Below, one piece after another: positions 1-10,789 of a stretch of 64,000 nucleotides of DNA. Origin of the DNA: Kingdonia uniflora (Eukaryota; Streptophyta; Magnoliopsida; Ranunculales; Circaeasteraceae). The stretch is from contig JACGCM010002205.1 in the NCBI GenBank assembly GCA_014058105.1, positions 124,001-188,000 on the forward strand. The letters run 5' to 3'. Under the pieces are notes generated by a model. The model was not told where the DNA came from and did not search any database. It saw only the letters and a program-made list of their open reading frames with translations. How positions within the stretch are numbered: the first letter of the stretch is position 1; each line of letters opens with the position of its first letter. Position numbers and translations under genes: made by a program.

Positions 1-36
1 TGATTTCTAGTTCTGAATATTTCCCTGATCTTGCAG

Positions 37-122
37 CATGGGATCAAGGTTTGGAAGTTGCCTCAACTTTTCATCATCTTCTCTGCCAATTCCTAAAAGC
101 AATTCGAACTGTAACTTTATGA
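37..122 (+). CDS. possible 3'-terminal exon of an unknown gene (partial)
   Basis: A pyrimidine-rich stretch ending in a good acceptor (ttgcag at 31-36) is followed by a short open frame that ends with TGA at 120-122 and encodes about 28 residues (starting WDQGLEVAST). Downstream AT-rich sequence could be a 3' UTR. I do not recognise the peptide, and the upstream exons lie outside the window. It may be a chance ORF. Confidence 0.22.
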
Positions 123-616
123 TGTAATTTGTTGTAATTATTGAGGACATTTTGTTATCTATAAAGTATCCTGTAAAGAAAATTTCAAATTAATGAAGTA
201 ACTTCCTTTGGAGGTCATGATTTATTGTCACGAACTTGTCTGTGTAATTTGTTGTTTGTATCTGTGAACTCGACCTAGGGGATAGAGTTTCCCGAACTGT
301 GAGAAAAGGTAGGCATGGATTTGTAGGTACTACTGCTGGAACTGCGTGATGTTGTATGTTGCCCCTTTTTATATTTTCTCGTACCAAATCGGAGGAGATA
401 TTTCATACTATGGAAAGAATGAACTGTCATAATATTCTGCATTTGATGTTGATATTTTACTGTTTCGTGAACTTTCTGAACAAGATATCCTTTGGCCAAA
501 TTAGTGGGGTGATATTTGCAAAGATCTTCTTGGTGGCTTTAAAATTATGACTTTAGGTTATTTTGTTTTACATCTTTTGCAGGGATAATTGTGATGTGGA
601 GGTGGTAATTTTAGCC

Positions 617-3260
617 ATGGTGAGGACTCGTGCTCAGCGTGCTAATCAGGCAGCAGATGGTCATTTTCATATCAAGGTTGCCAAACTGCGTGAGCGGTAT
701 TTTTGCCGACTCCCTATAATGCCATGTTGTTGAAGTGGCCGTTGAATCTAACCGAACTAGACGAAGAAGAGAAGCGTGTAGAGCATGACAATTTTTTTTG
801 GTACGGCGTGTTTCAGAGGTCTTTATTGAGTGCCACGATACAGGAACTGACTGTTTGACAGCTCACCTGTGACAAGATCGTTGAAGAGGATGCCAAGGTA
901 GCAAAAGGGGATATCATTTTGTGTGGGGAGGTACATCACCGAGGCTGTTTTAGATGTGACTGAAGAGTTCGGTGAGCTCGAAGCAATGGAGCTCATAATA
1001 AGTAATCTATTTTTTTGTGTTCTGGGGTTGGGTTTGAATAAATGTAAGATGAGGGATCTTGAGAGGATAAATGAATGTGATGTCTCGATCTGATTGAAAT
1101 AAAAAATAAAGTATTCTGTTATAATTTTTATGTACAGATTTTGTGGGAGACAGTTATAGGATTTTAACAACTGTATTGATATCATCGAATTTTGAATATT
1201 GATATGCTTTAGGAAAGTTGTACGATTTTGGCAGGGTATTAAAGTAAGGTGATTGGTCATTTGTATTGTGTTTGAGGAAGAGGTACAGAATTGTGTAATG
1301 GCAAACAATAGGGATAGACGTGATAACGGTAGACGTTATCATAGAAGTTATGATGATGCCTTCAGCTGAAAAGACGTGCCTACAGAGACAGTAGGGATGG
1401 CTGACGCGTATCAGAAGGAGCCGTCATTTTACAAATCGAGGGAGAGTATAAAAATGTGCCTCTCTCTCCCTCATAAATTGTCTACAGTTTCAAAAAGAGA
1501 AAAGAGTTGTGTTAATCTTATTTCCAAGGAAAGGAAACATTTAAATGTTGAGTGTGATTTGAGAATGAAATCTTCATCAAGTGATAGAAAACTATCTGAG
1601 AAGCGACGTGAGCATTCATACTCAAAAAGACGTCCGGGTAACGTAGAGGATTGTTGTTCTTCAAGTACAGGTTGGTAATGTAAAACTTTATCTGTTTGAT
1701 TTATGAGTAATCTATTTCATGTAGTAATTTGTATAGTTGTTTTGTGTATGTGGGGTTTTGAAGATTTTGAAAGTATAGATGAGAGAGGCCTATAGTGTAG
1801 GTGTTGTGGTATATGTATTTTACCAGTAGAGAGAGAAAATATATGTTTTTGAGAAGAAGAGGGAAATTTGAAATGATTGATTTTGCATTTGTTTTAGGAA
1901 TTTGTAAAATAGACGTGTTGACTGGGTAGAAGGTGGGTTTATTTTATCTATATGTATTGTAGAGAAAATGACAAAAAATATATCGTAGGTTTGATATGCG
2001 TTCTAAACCTAGTACTCCCACTAGTAAATTTATTGTATCGTCCAGTTCCGAGGAAGCGTCGTCTTCAAGGAGGGGGGACGAGTGTAGTATTATGGAGGAA
2101 ACTGTAAATAGTATAGGGACGACCGTAGATGTTGGGGGACCCAGTAGAACTGAGGTGGTGGTAGAGAAGGAGGATAGAAAAGAGAAAGAAAGAATGATTG
2201 TCGTATACCCATCGGAGGTAGATGTTGAGAAATAACATTTGAAATATAAGAAGAAATTTCAGAGAGAGTGGGAAAGATATGTGGAGGAGAAAGGTTTATG
2301 GTTTAGGGCCTTTATCCTTGGTAAAAGGGAGGAGGCTGTCTACTACCAAGTCCCATGCTTGGCAAAGTAGAATAAGGATAAAGGGATTGGTGAGGAGGTT
2401 AGTCTCTCGTATTATAACGGGCTTGGGCTATCAAGCCCGAGTGGTAGATTTTTGTGTTTCTTGAATCAGGTCGTATATGGCATTAAAATTCCTCTGACCT
2501 ACCTTCAGAAAGGGGTTATGAATATGTTACATTGTTGTCCTACCCAATTGAATGAGAATGTTTATGAAATGATGAGGGTATATGAGATCCTGAATGAAAA
2601 ATAGAGGAAGGAAGGGACTGCTAAGCAGTTCGAAGCTGAAGATGTGTTGAAGTTTTATAAGTAGAAGTATATTGAAAGTCGAAGTAGTAGTTACCTGTAT
2701 AGTGATTCATCTAGGTCGAGATTCTTTGACTTTGAATCTGCGAGTAGACCATGAAATGACCACTTTGTGTGGGTAGAAGGTAACTACATGCAGGTTCCAG
2801 ATGAACCGGCGTTCGAACTGAACCATATATATTATAACCCGAGTAAGTAACGTTGACCAATCTTTAAATAACCGATATCTTGTCTTCAATCTGCTACATA
2901 ATGTTATGTTCTTTGTTTTGGCAGAGCCCAAACTCTTATCTGCGCCAGACAAGACCAGCCTGTTCGACTGTGTTGCTCGAGTTTCGGGTGAGCTAAAATA
3001 GGTACTCAGTGAGTTGGGTATCCGTAGAGATAAAATGGTTGATTTTGCAGTGCCTAAAGTTTGGTGAGCTCAAGAGAAACGAGATATGGCTGAGGGAAAA
3101 TTGCCGAAACTGTTGCAGACGTGCTGAGATTGAGATTGAAATTGATTGTTGGGTGCTTGGAATAGTTGGCGAACATGGTGATTCCGATATTGGGAAGTGT
3201 TAGGCATTTGCGAAGGATCAAATGTACCGGATTAAGGAGGAAAGACATTTCCTTGTTGGT
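617..3260 (+). pseudogene. decayed TE-type coding region, multi-exon, gag-like or accessory-ORF-like
   Basis: An ATG at 617 opens a basic N-terminus (MVRTRAQRANQ). After one frameshift near 715 coding-like sequence resumes (KWPLNLTELDEEEKRV). A basic, serine-rich part lies at 1376-1675 and another open part at 1996-2235. From 2236 to 2848 one frame reads as a protein with recognisable composition (REWERYVEEKGLWFRAF, RFFDFESASRP, NDHFVWVEGNY) but is cut by in-frame stops near 2370, 2602, 2662 and 2752. A donor near 2845 and an acceptor ending in ttggcag near 2926 suggest an intron. The pattern reminds me of uncharacterised proteins carried by plant LTR retrotransposons, for example additional ORFs of Ogre/Tat elements. 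That comparison is from memory. No reverse transcriptase or protease lies beside it. Confidence 0.45.
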
Positions 3261-3390
3261 TCCCATTGGAGGATTGATAATGGTTTTGAGAATTAGATTG
3301 GGAGCTTGAGGATGACATAGTGGTTTTGTTTGTAAGGTAAGGAAGGAGGAGAGTGTAGAAGATGAATGACATTTATAGATAAAAAAACTT

Positions 3391-3710
3391 GCCGTTAATA
3401 TGGCCGTTGAGTAACTTGGACAACAAGTTTCAAAAAAAAAACTAGTCGTTAATATGGCCGTCGAGTAACTTGGACAACAAGTTTCTAAAAAAAACTAGCC
3501 GTTAAAATGGTCGTCGAGTAACTTGGACAACAAATTTCCAAAAAAAAACTAGCTGTTAATATGGCCATTGAGTAACTTGGACAATAATTTTCTAAAAAAA
3601 AAACTAGTCGCTAATATGGTCGTTAAGTAACTTGTACAACAAGTTTACAAAAAAAAACTAGCCGTTAATATGGCCGTTGAGTAACTTGCACAACAAGTTT
3701 GCCCAAACAA
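3391..3710. repeat. 54-bp minisatellite, about 6 copies
   Basis: Six direct copies start near 3391, 3445, 3498, 3552, 3607 and 3661, a period of 53-55 bp. Each carries a GCCGTTAATATGG core, GAGTAACTTG and a run of 7-10 A. The array sits between two convergent decayed coding regions. The A-runs vary in length and the copies carry point differences, so it is not a recent expansion. Confidence 0.9.
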
Positions 3711-3848
3711 TAATAAATTTCTTTTGACCCTATGAAAAAAATATAGTTTAAACAAGATTAATATTGAAGTATATTTTAAACAAAACATAGTTTAAACAAA
3801 ACATAGTTTAAACAAAACATAAATCAAAGTTCTAAATAAAAGATAGGC

Positions 3849-5989
3849 TAACTGGGACGACCTCTCTTTGTTTGGCAAACGCGTCTGCTACGTGCGAGAC
3901 TCTCATCATACGTACATTGTTCAACCGGCTCTGTCTGGTAGGAAATTGACATCTCAACTAGTCTCTCGAACATCTCTCAGATATCCTCTTGTGCCCGCCT
4001 CAGTTCCCCCTCTAACTGGGTCGTGCGTCAACTAATTGTCTCGTGTCTTCATATGCAGCATAACACATTCTTTGGGATTGATGCCACAACTCATCCATAT
4101 TATACGTAGGTGGACACGGGTATGGAACATGTATCACCGGGATCGGTATCCGTCTACATTGATCGCTCGTTCCCGCCATATCCATGAACCATCCCATATC
4201 ATGTGGATCGCCGGTCGCCTGAACACCATAGTCTTGCATCTGTGAAGACGTAGCTAAACTTGACATAGGTGGTAAGTGTACATCGGGCCTTACTAGAGCA
4301 CGGCCGACCATCCAAATATTTTTGGCCCTCTTTGCTAAATTACGACCAATCTTGGGATTTGGATGAACGACATGCTAATATGTGATGTAATCTATGCCTG
4401 AAATAAGATAATTACGACCATCGTAGAAGTCCATATCTTTCAAACCCTGATATAACTCTCGATCGTACCTTGGGAATTCCATAATCTCTTGAGGAGGGTC
4501 ATAGGGCATACTATCATGCCCGGTCATCTAACGCATACACCAGTCTCCTAAATACCAAAGCATACCGTGCCCGTATGGGACTGACACCAATGGAACCCTC
4601 TGGAAGCTCAGCGCTGAAGTAACTCTTATGTCTGGACGAATTAATTATCTAGACCTGTGCTATAGTTGCCAATCTATGTTGGTTATGTCCTTCCATTCTA
4701 TCATTTCTATGATCACAACAAAAAAGTGATAGATTTTAAACCCCGTACTAGCCCTTTCATCTCTCCACACACCCATACGGGGATAAATATGGTTAAAGTT
4801 TTGTATCTTCACTAGATGCATTCCAACCCAACAGTATTCGAAGAACTAGAACTCTAACATCGTATAGAATCTGGCAATCGATTTCTTCACCTTCCCGCCC
4901 TTTAGAACTGAGACTTTATCTAGTCTCCAATACAAAGCCGCCATAATCGGCGTACCCCAGTCAAAACTCGATGCACCAATAATATCGTAGTCTGTCAAGG
5001 CTGCAAGATAACCTGCCTGAAGAGATGTGCTACAATTTGAGAAGAAGAAGTTACCCATCATATATGCAATAAATGCCCTCGCATACACGATATCCATTTG
5101 TGGGTCGTAATTGTTGAGACGTAGATTCAAAGACTCTTTCTACATTTTTAAATAGACAAGAGTGATGTTACCGTACCTGATGTCAGTTCTTGTGATCCCT
5201 GAGAACATCTTTTCTGCTTCTTCAAACTTGAAGTACCTCTCGTCGTATGGGAGTTCGTGACCTATCCCAAAATTTAATCCCATTAGCATGACAAAGTCTA
5301 ACGATATGAAACCCAGTTCCCCACAAGGGAAGTGAAAGGTATGGGTGGAAGGCCACCGCCGTTTCACGAGAGCATGAATGACACGGTTATAAGAGTTTCC
5401 TGCCTTAATCGGGCAAAGCTCCTCAAACCCATATCGTCGACCAACTTTTTCAACATCGGGTACCCCACAATCCATCCGTACCACTTCAGTACCTTATCCA
5501 ATGTTCCCCTACACTGCATTTCTTCTCGGTTCTGACAAAAAAAAAACACATTAACACATTAGACTTTCATTTGGGCATTTCATCGAATACATTGCAATAT
5601 ACGTTAATAACACTTAAAATTTACACAAAACTTACCGACATTTCCTCCGATCCAACACAAATATGAACCCATCCGTCCGAGAGGATATCTACTCGGTTTA
5701 ACTCCTCGAGCGTTGAGGAGGGATCGCTGTCCGACGTCAATTGTAACGGACAAATATTTTTTACCAATTCGTTACCCCTTCGTTTTACTTCAGCGTTTAC
5801 GTTATGTTTAGTTTTGGAAAAATTATGCCTCGATCGCGAACTAGACTCTCCTAACATTCTTAAGCAATTAACGGCGTCGATGACAGAGGAGATGGGTTGG
5901 GTTGGGAAACTTGTAGAGCAGGGGTTAGGTATGTTATTCTTTGAAATAATAAGACTTGAAATGGGTTGGAAAAGTAACACTTGAAACAA
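3849..5989 (-). pseudogene. plant mobile domain (PMD, aminotransferase-like) protein, decayed
   Basis: Reading leftward, exon 1 (about 5989-5640) ends at a good donor (GTAAGT). A short intron (about 5639-5536) ends in a T-rich acceptor (TTTTGTCAG). Exon 2 carries the PMD signature: a tryptophan-rich start, then ALVKRRWPSTHTFHFPCGE, the LDFVMLMGL helix and later ARAFIAYMMGNFFF and DWGTPIMAALYWRLD. A frameshift lies near 5440. From 5484 a single frame continues to about 3850, interrupted by stops near 5140, 4846 and several further left. It ends in a basic tail (TKRGRPS). PMD genes occur as host genes (MAIN/MAIL), in some MULEs, and as antisense accessory ORFs of Tat-type gypsy elements. The antisense position relative to the TE-like ORF at 617-3260 fits the last case, but no pol or LTR is visible. 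Confidence 0.75.
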
Positions 5990-8613
5990 TGAACCAAAGA
6001 TATGCCTAAAACTTGCAGGGAGTTGCCGCGTGGTTCTGAACTGCGCGACTAATTTAAAAAAAAAAAAACGTGGAAATTCCTTATTGGTCCTTACTACGCG
6101 TAGTATAGAAATGTGCTGCAGATTTGTACGTTTGAGATGGGGACACGTGGTTTGATCCTGTGCGTTGATGACGCCGTGCAGTTCAGAACTGTACGAAAGT
6201 GATATTCACCTTGTTTTAAACGTTCAACTTCTGTGGGGTGGATTGAATTCACCCTGATTTTGAGCAAATCTACCCACCCTACTGCTGTGGATGCTCTTAG
6301 GAGTTTAAAAAAGGGTGGAGTAACAATGGCAACTACAACAACAACACCAGCAAGAACAGCAACAACAATCTCGCATCCTTATAAGAAGAAGCGCGAGTTC
6401 TTGGTGAAGATGGGTGCCGGAGTTTAAAAAAGGGTTAAAGCCATTGCGAGTTAAACGATTCGCTTCTAACTACTCCTTCGGGAATGCTTTCTTCCTCTTA
6501 TAAAGAATGGGTCTAACCTACGCACAGTAAGCCTACGCAACACACCTTCTTTTATTGCAATGCTGGACAATAGAATAGAGATGGGTAAATGGTAGTTATG
6601 AAGAAGATGATGATAACTAATCCACAGTTACAACAATCTACTTTTAAGTTTAGTAGTAGGTTTATTTTACTAAGCCATTTTTTCCTTTATAATAACAATT
6701 TTAAGGCTCAACTCAAATTAAACTCTAAATGGGCTTCCATTACCATATATATATGAATGTCAATAGACCAAAATTAGAGTGGGCTACAATTTTGTGAAAT
6801 CTTGGGCTTGTACAACCCATATCAATATAATTCGATTCATGCATAAATAATAGCCCACACACAAATAATCTTCTAAGTAAATTTTAGCAAAAATAAGGGC
6901 ACATGCTCAATTAAGGGTTATACAAAAAACTGAACTGTCGGGCTAGCCTTTGTGCTCGTTTCCCTAATACTAGCTATGTTTCCACTTCATTTCATTTCCT
7001 TTTGTCCAATTTTATTCCAAGGAAATGATTTTTTTGACTACCATAGGGAAATGTCATGTTTGGTATACAGGGTGTAAATGAATTTCCACAAGCAATTACA
7101 TCAAGCAATTACATCGGTTTTAACTTTCATATTATATAGGTAGTGTTCCCTTGGCGATTTTTCTTAATACGTGCTTGAAATGTGTTACGCTTTTAGTAGT
7201 ATAGTCACAAACATGGTCTTTGTGGATGTTTGGTTTCATGATGGTTTCAGAATTATTTTATGTAAAGATTTAAAACATGTAATTTGGTTTAGTTAGAGGG
7301 AAACCAGTCTCTAAATAAGTTGTTCGAGGGAACCAAACCTCAAAAAGAGGAAACCAAACCTCCAAACAAACACCATTGTCTTCTACTAAACACACCTTCA
7401 CCTAATCAAATATAGGGAACAATTTTGGCTTGCATTAGTATATGGGATATCAAATATGGCCAATGTACCTAGATGAATATTTTTTACCTTGTATATGTGA
7501 TCTATGTAGATGCAGACTCCAACGACATGTTTAATCAAATCCACGAAAATTGTTTTCCTAAAATATATTTATTAACAATTTGTATGCCTATCACAGAGGC
7601 TTGCATTTTGCTTTAACAGTTTCCTTGCCGGATTTATTCTCTACGCAGTTTTATTCACTCACTAACCATTTTATATGTCATCATAGATGGAACAAAATGC
7701 ACAGAAGAAAAAAAAATGAAAAAAATCTCCACCAACGGGGTCAAAAACTAAAGCATAAGGAACATGGATCTTATGAAAAAACAATTGCCATCTTAGATCG
7801 TAATTTATAAACTAAGTATAATCAACCATGACAATGTTTAAGCTCAACATAATTTATCAACCAACAAGGTTAGAAATGAGCAAAAATTTCAAACATGACA
7901 ACATTCAACTACAACATAAGATGGTACTCCATAATAACCTTGCTTAATTATTATAAAATTAAACGACATACAGTTGCATTGGTCTTTAGCGTTGCTTTAA
8001 ATCTTGGTGACTTAGACTAGATGACAACCTAGAGTCAATACAAGGAATCTTTGCTACTTGAGTTTGAAGTTAATGCTTCTTTTCACCATGGAAAAGACAA
8101 ACCTTATCAATGAAACATATAAGTAATTTTCTAATTTTTATATATTTGTTAGTTATGTTTGATATGACACGCATCATAAGGTTGTCTCTCGTCTGTGTGA
8201 AACCTAGCCTATTTTAGTTAGGTCACTACTGGAGTTATTTTACAATTTTGTTTCCCTCTATTGTTGGGTTAGTAGGATTTCAGGAGAGATTCTAGGGAGA
8301 TAATTAGGGAATCAAGAGAATAAATGCAGGGAGGTGGTGTGATTGTTCGGGAGGTTGTTGAAGTTGAACTCAAGTTTTGAGATTAAAATTATGTTTTTAA
8401 TTTGTTTTGTTTTTAGTTTTGTTATTAATTAATTGGCGTAAAATTGAAAGGATTTTGGATCCGCGCGCCGTATTCTCTGTCATATTTAACATCATACGTA
8501 GTCACCTCTCTAGCTCATAATCAATTAACCTCTATATTTGTAACTTTCAGAGATTAGGTACTTTGATCTGAAGGCAAAACATAGTGCAGATGATGGAAGG
8601 TCTCCATAATAAA
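5990..8613. other. AT-rich intergenic DNA without a recognisable gene
   Basis: No ORF here resembles a protein I know. A threonine-rich ORF at 6233-6427 is built on a simple ACA repeat. The sequence is AT-rich with short homopolymers. A possible MITE at 7213-7376 is listed separately. Confidence 0.6.
7213..7376. mobile_element. possible small MITE (hairpin type)
   Basis: The left end reads GGTCTTTGTGGATGTTTGG and the right end, reverse-complemented, reads GGTGTTTGTTTGGAGGTTTGG. This gives imperfect inverted repeats of about 25 bp around a 110-bp AT-rich core. The GTTTGTTTGG-type ends are common among plant Harbinger/hAT MITEs. No clear target duplication was found, so the family is open. Confidence 0.4.
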
Positions 8614-8622
8614 TTATTAGTA

Positions 8623-8871
8623 GGGATAATTTGAGAAAACCTCTTATGTTTCCACTTATATTAGCTTTAAGCCTCCCTGTTTTCCAAATATTCAAAAATA
8701 GTCCTGGTTTTACAGTTTTGACTGCATTTGACTGCAGTTGACCTAGTAAAAGACAAGTATACCCATGAAGAACACACGTAATTTTCACGTGATTTTTCAA
8801 TTAATTTTTTTTAAATACACGTGGCAATCGAATAACGGTTGAGATGAGAGAAATCTAAAGGTCCAAAATCA
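8623..8871 (+). repeat. left TIR of MULE-1
   Basis: It matches the reverse complement of 27104-27358 along its whole length with scattered differences. Shared landmarks are GGGATAATTTGA, TTTCCACTTATA, AGACAAGTATACCCATGAA and the CACGTGG near the inner end. In MULEs the TIRs hold the transposase-binding sites and the promoters of the inward-facing genes. Confidence 0.88.
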
Positions 8872-8989
8872 CTCAAAATTAGACCGTTATCTTCGTCTCT
8901 CCCAAATAAAAATCATTATCTTCTCACTCCTCAATTTGAAGACCCAAATTTTAATAATTTGAAACCTTAATCCCCAATTTCATACCACC

Positions 8990-9583
8990 ATGGGAGGAGG
9001 TAAACAACATCAAACCATGGTAAACAAGCCCTAATCCCCAATTTGATGAAGTTTTTCTCTTGCAGGTTCAATGCCCCCACTGTTATCTTGATGAACACTC
9101 TTCTGAATGTTGTCATTGGCAATTTACCCTATGTAAATTACCTAACTGTGATGCTATAAGGCACCTGCAGACCTCATACACACCAAAGAATTTTAATAGA
9201 AATTTTTTAAAGTGCCAAGGTGTCAATTGTAAGTCTTTCAAATGGTTATCAGATACAGTTGGGCAAGCTAAAAGTTTTGGTGGTTCTTCTTCCTCTGGAG
9301 TCACTTCTTGCTTTGGGTGTGGTGGAAACACCCATTGGGTTATGGATTGTCCTTGGAGAGAAGTAAAATGTGAAGTACAAGGGTGTATTAGAGTGAGAAG
9401 GCTATGTACTTCTAGGCAAAATCAGTCATTTGGGATGAAATTCTTGAAGTGTAATACATGTTAGTACTTTAAGTGGTTGAAGGATGCTTTAGAAGAGGCA
9501 ACTCTTGAAGAAAGCAAGAAACAGTGGAAATGGGACTAGATGACTTCATCAAAGATTTTAAAGGGAAGACAATAATGTATTAA
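8990..9583 (+). pseudogene. MULE-borne GRF-CCHC-GRF zinc-finger protein (second gene of MULE-1)
   Basis: The main exon starts at about 9066 after the acceptor CTTGCAG. A short leader from the ATG at 8990 is possible but would need an unusually short intron. Counting from the ATG at 9060: CPHC at residues 5-8; a GRF-type finger at about 25-62 (C25, C30, C57, FKW at 60-62); a CCHC knuckle with C84, C87, H92 and C97; a second GRF finger at about 104-138 (C104, C109, C131, C134, FKW). A TAG at 9462 interrupts the second finger. A frameshift near 9520 precedes a conserved tail (MGLDDF, then FKGKT) ending at TAA 9581. GRF fingers bind single-stranded DNA in proteins such as APE2, NEIL3 and TOP3A; the role here is unknown. 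It reads inward from the left TIR, convergent with the transposase, and has a clear relative in MULE-2 at 56902-57460. Confidence 0.78.
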
Positions 9584-9633
9584 TGAAGAGAATCTGATAG
9601 TGAATGTAATGAATTTCATATGAGAGAGGTCAT

Positions 9634-9803
9634 TTGAATAAAAATGTTTTGTGTATTGCATAAACCAGCATATATATTGTAAGTAAACCCGTAAACAAAA
9701 TGCACATCCCACATGTGAAAGTTACCATGAAGAATAAATGTGTTTTGTGTATTGCATAAGCCAACATATACACTGTAAGTAAACCTACAAACAAAATGCA
9801 CAT
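9634..9803. repeat. 98-bp direct duplication, second copy split by an LTR element
   Basis: Two copies of a roughly 98-bp unit start near 9634 and 9732 (landmarks TTTTGTGTATTGCATAA and AAACAAAATGCACAT). The second breaks at 9803 and resumes at 13844 with CATATCCCACATCTGAAAGT. Comparison with the intact first copy confirms which bases are target duplication (CACAT) of the inserted element. Confidence 0.8.
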
Positions 9804-10448
9804 TGTAGGGGCCTAACTTCTTTTGGAAGGGAAGTCAGCCCTTGCACCACGGGGTTTTATCTTCAAACAAAGGAATACAAGTATATAACCTAGAATGTAA
9901 AAAATCAATAGACAATATACTTCCGTAGAGGCCCGAATGTGGCGCTCTACGACCTCTGATAAGGATTTTTAAGAGAGTTTATATTACTGATGAGTAATTG
10001 AAGGTTTGAATGTTGGGCTTTACATTGTGGTCGAAGGTAAACTGTAAGAGCTCAGAGGGGAGATCTTCCAACCTCATCTTGGTTCCCCATCTCTCCTATT
10101 TATAGAATCATAGGAGGCTGAGTCACCAAGTGTAGGCCAGGTTACATGAGTACTGTCATGATATTCTGGAGCAAGTATGGGTGACAGACATGTCTGTACT
10201 GACAAGGGTATGGGAGCCAAACATGTCTAATGTGATGGCTACCTGTCCCGTCATACTTCGATCATGTGCAGCTATGGTCAAAGTGTTTCTGCTGCAATGT
10301 GTGGAGTATGTTCTCGAGGCTTCTAGTAGGCTGCGAGTAGGCTTCGAGTAGATGGCTGGAGTTGGCATCGACTAAAAGGCTGCGAGTTGGCTTCGTGTAG
10401 AAGGCTGCGGGTATGCTTTGAGTAGAAGGTTGCGAGTAGGCTACTATA
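9804..10448 (-). repeat. 3' LTR of LARD-1
   Basis: About 645 bp and similar throughout to 13213-13843. Its outer end (minus strand) is CCCCTACA; its inner end is mutated (TATAGTAGCC instead of TGTAGTAGCC). Confidence 0.85.
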
Positions 10449-10789
10449 TTCGCCCCTTCTCAGCAAAGGCCTCGAGAACGGTTGTAGAGGCCTTTGCTAA
10501 GAAAACTGTTTGGCATTAAAAGTTGAGTGGTTTGACTGTTGGTTTTCTGGTAGGTAATAGAAGAGGGTAATAAAGAAATGTTTGGTGGGGGGTCTTCAGA
10601 TGATGGGTCTGTTTCACGGCCACCGTTTACTTTTGCTGGAATCATTTGCGAAAGAGATGATGGAGTAGGAGCTGCTGAGGCTAGGAGCGAGGAGAAGCAT
10701 CCCGATGATAAATTAGGGCTTCTTGCTGGTTTGTTGAGTGTTTAGATCGATATAGAAGGGTATTTGTATTTTCTGTTTGAATTGTACGT

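Noticed and set aside
823..1308. 161-codon minus-strand ORF
   Set aside because: Antisense to the TE-like plus-strand coding region, with low-complexity Ser/Ile-rich sequence and no domain.
3391..3710. Evenly spaced repeats that could suggest a CRISPR-like array
   Set aside because: The whole 54-bp unit repeats with no unique spacers, and this is plant DNA.
8500..8613. Possible exon around the MULE-1 insertion site
   Set aside because: An acceptor-like site and a short open stretch continue weakly after 27368, but the joined reading is short, contains stops and matches no family I know.
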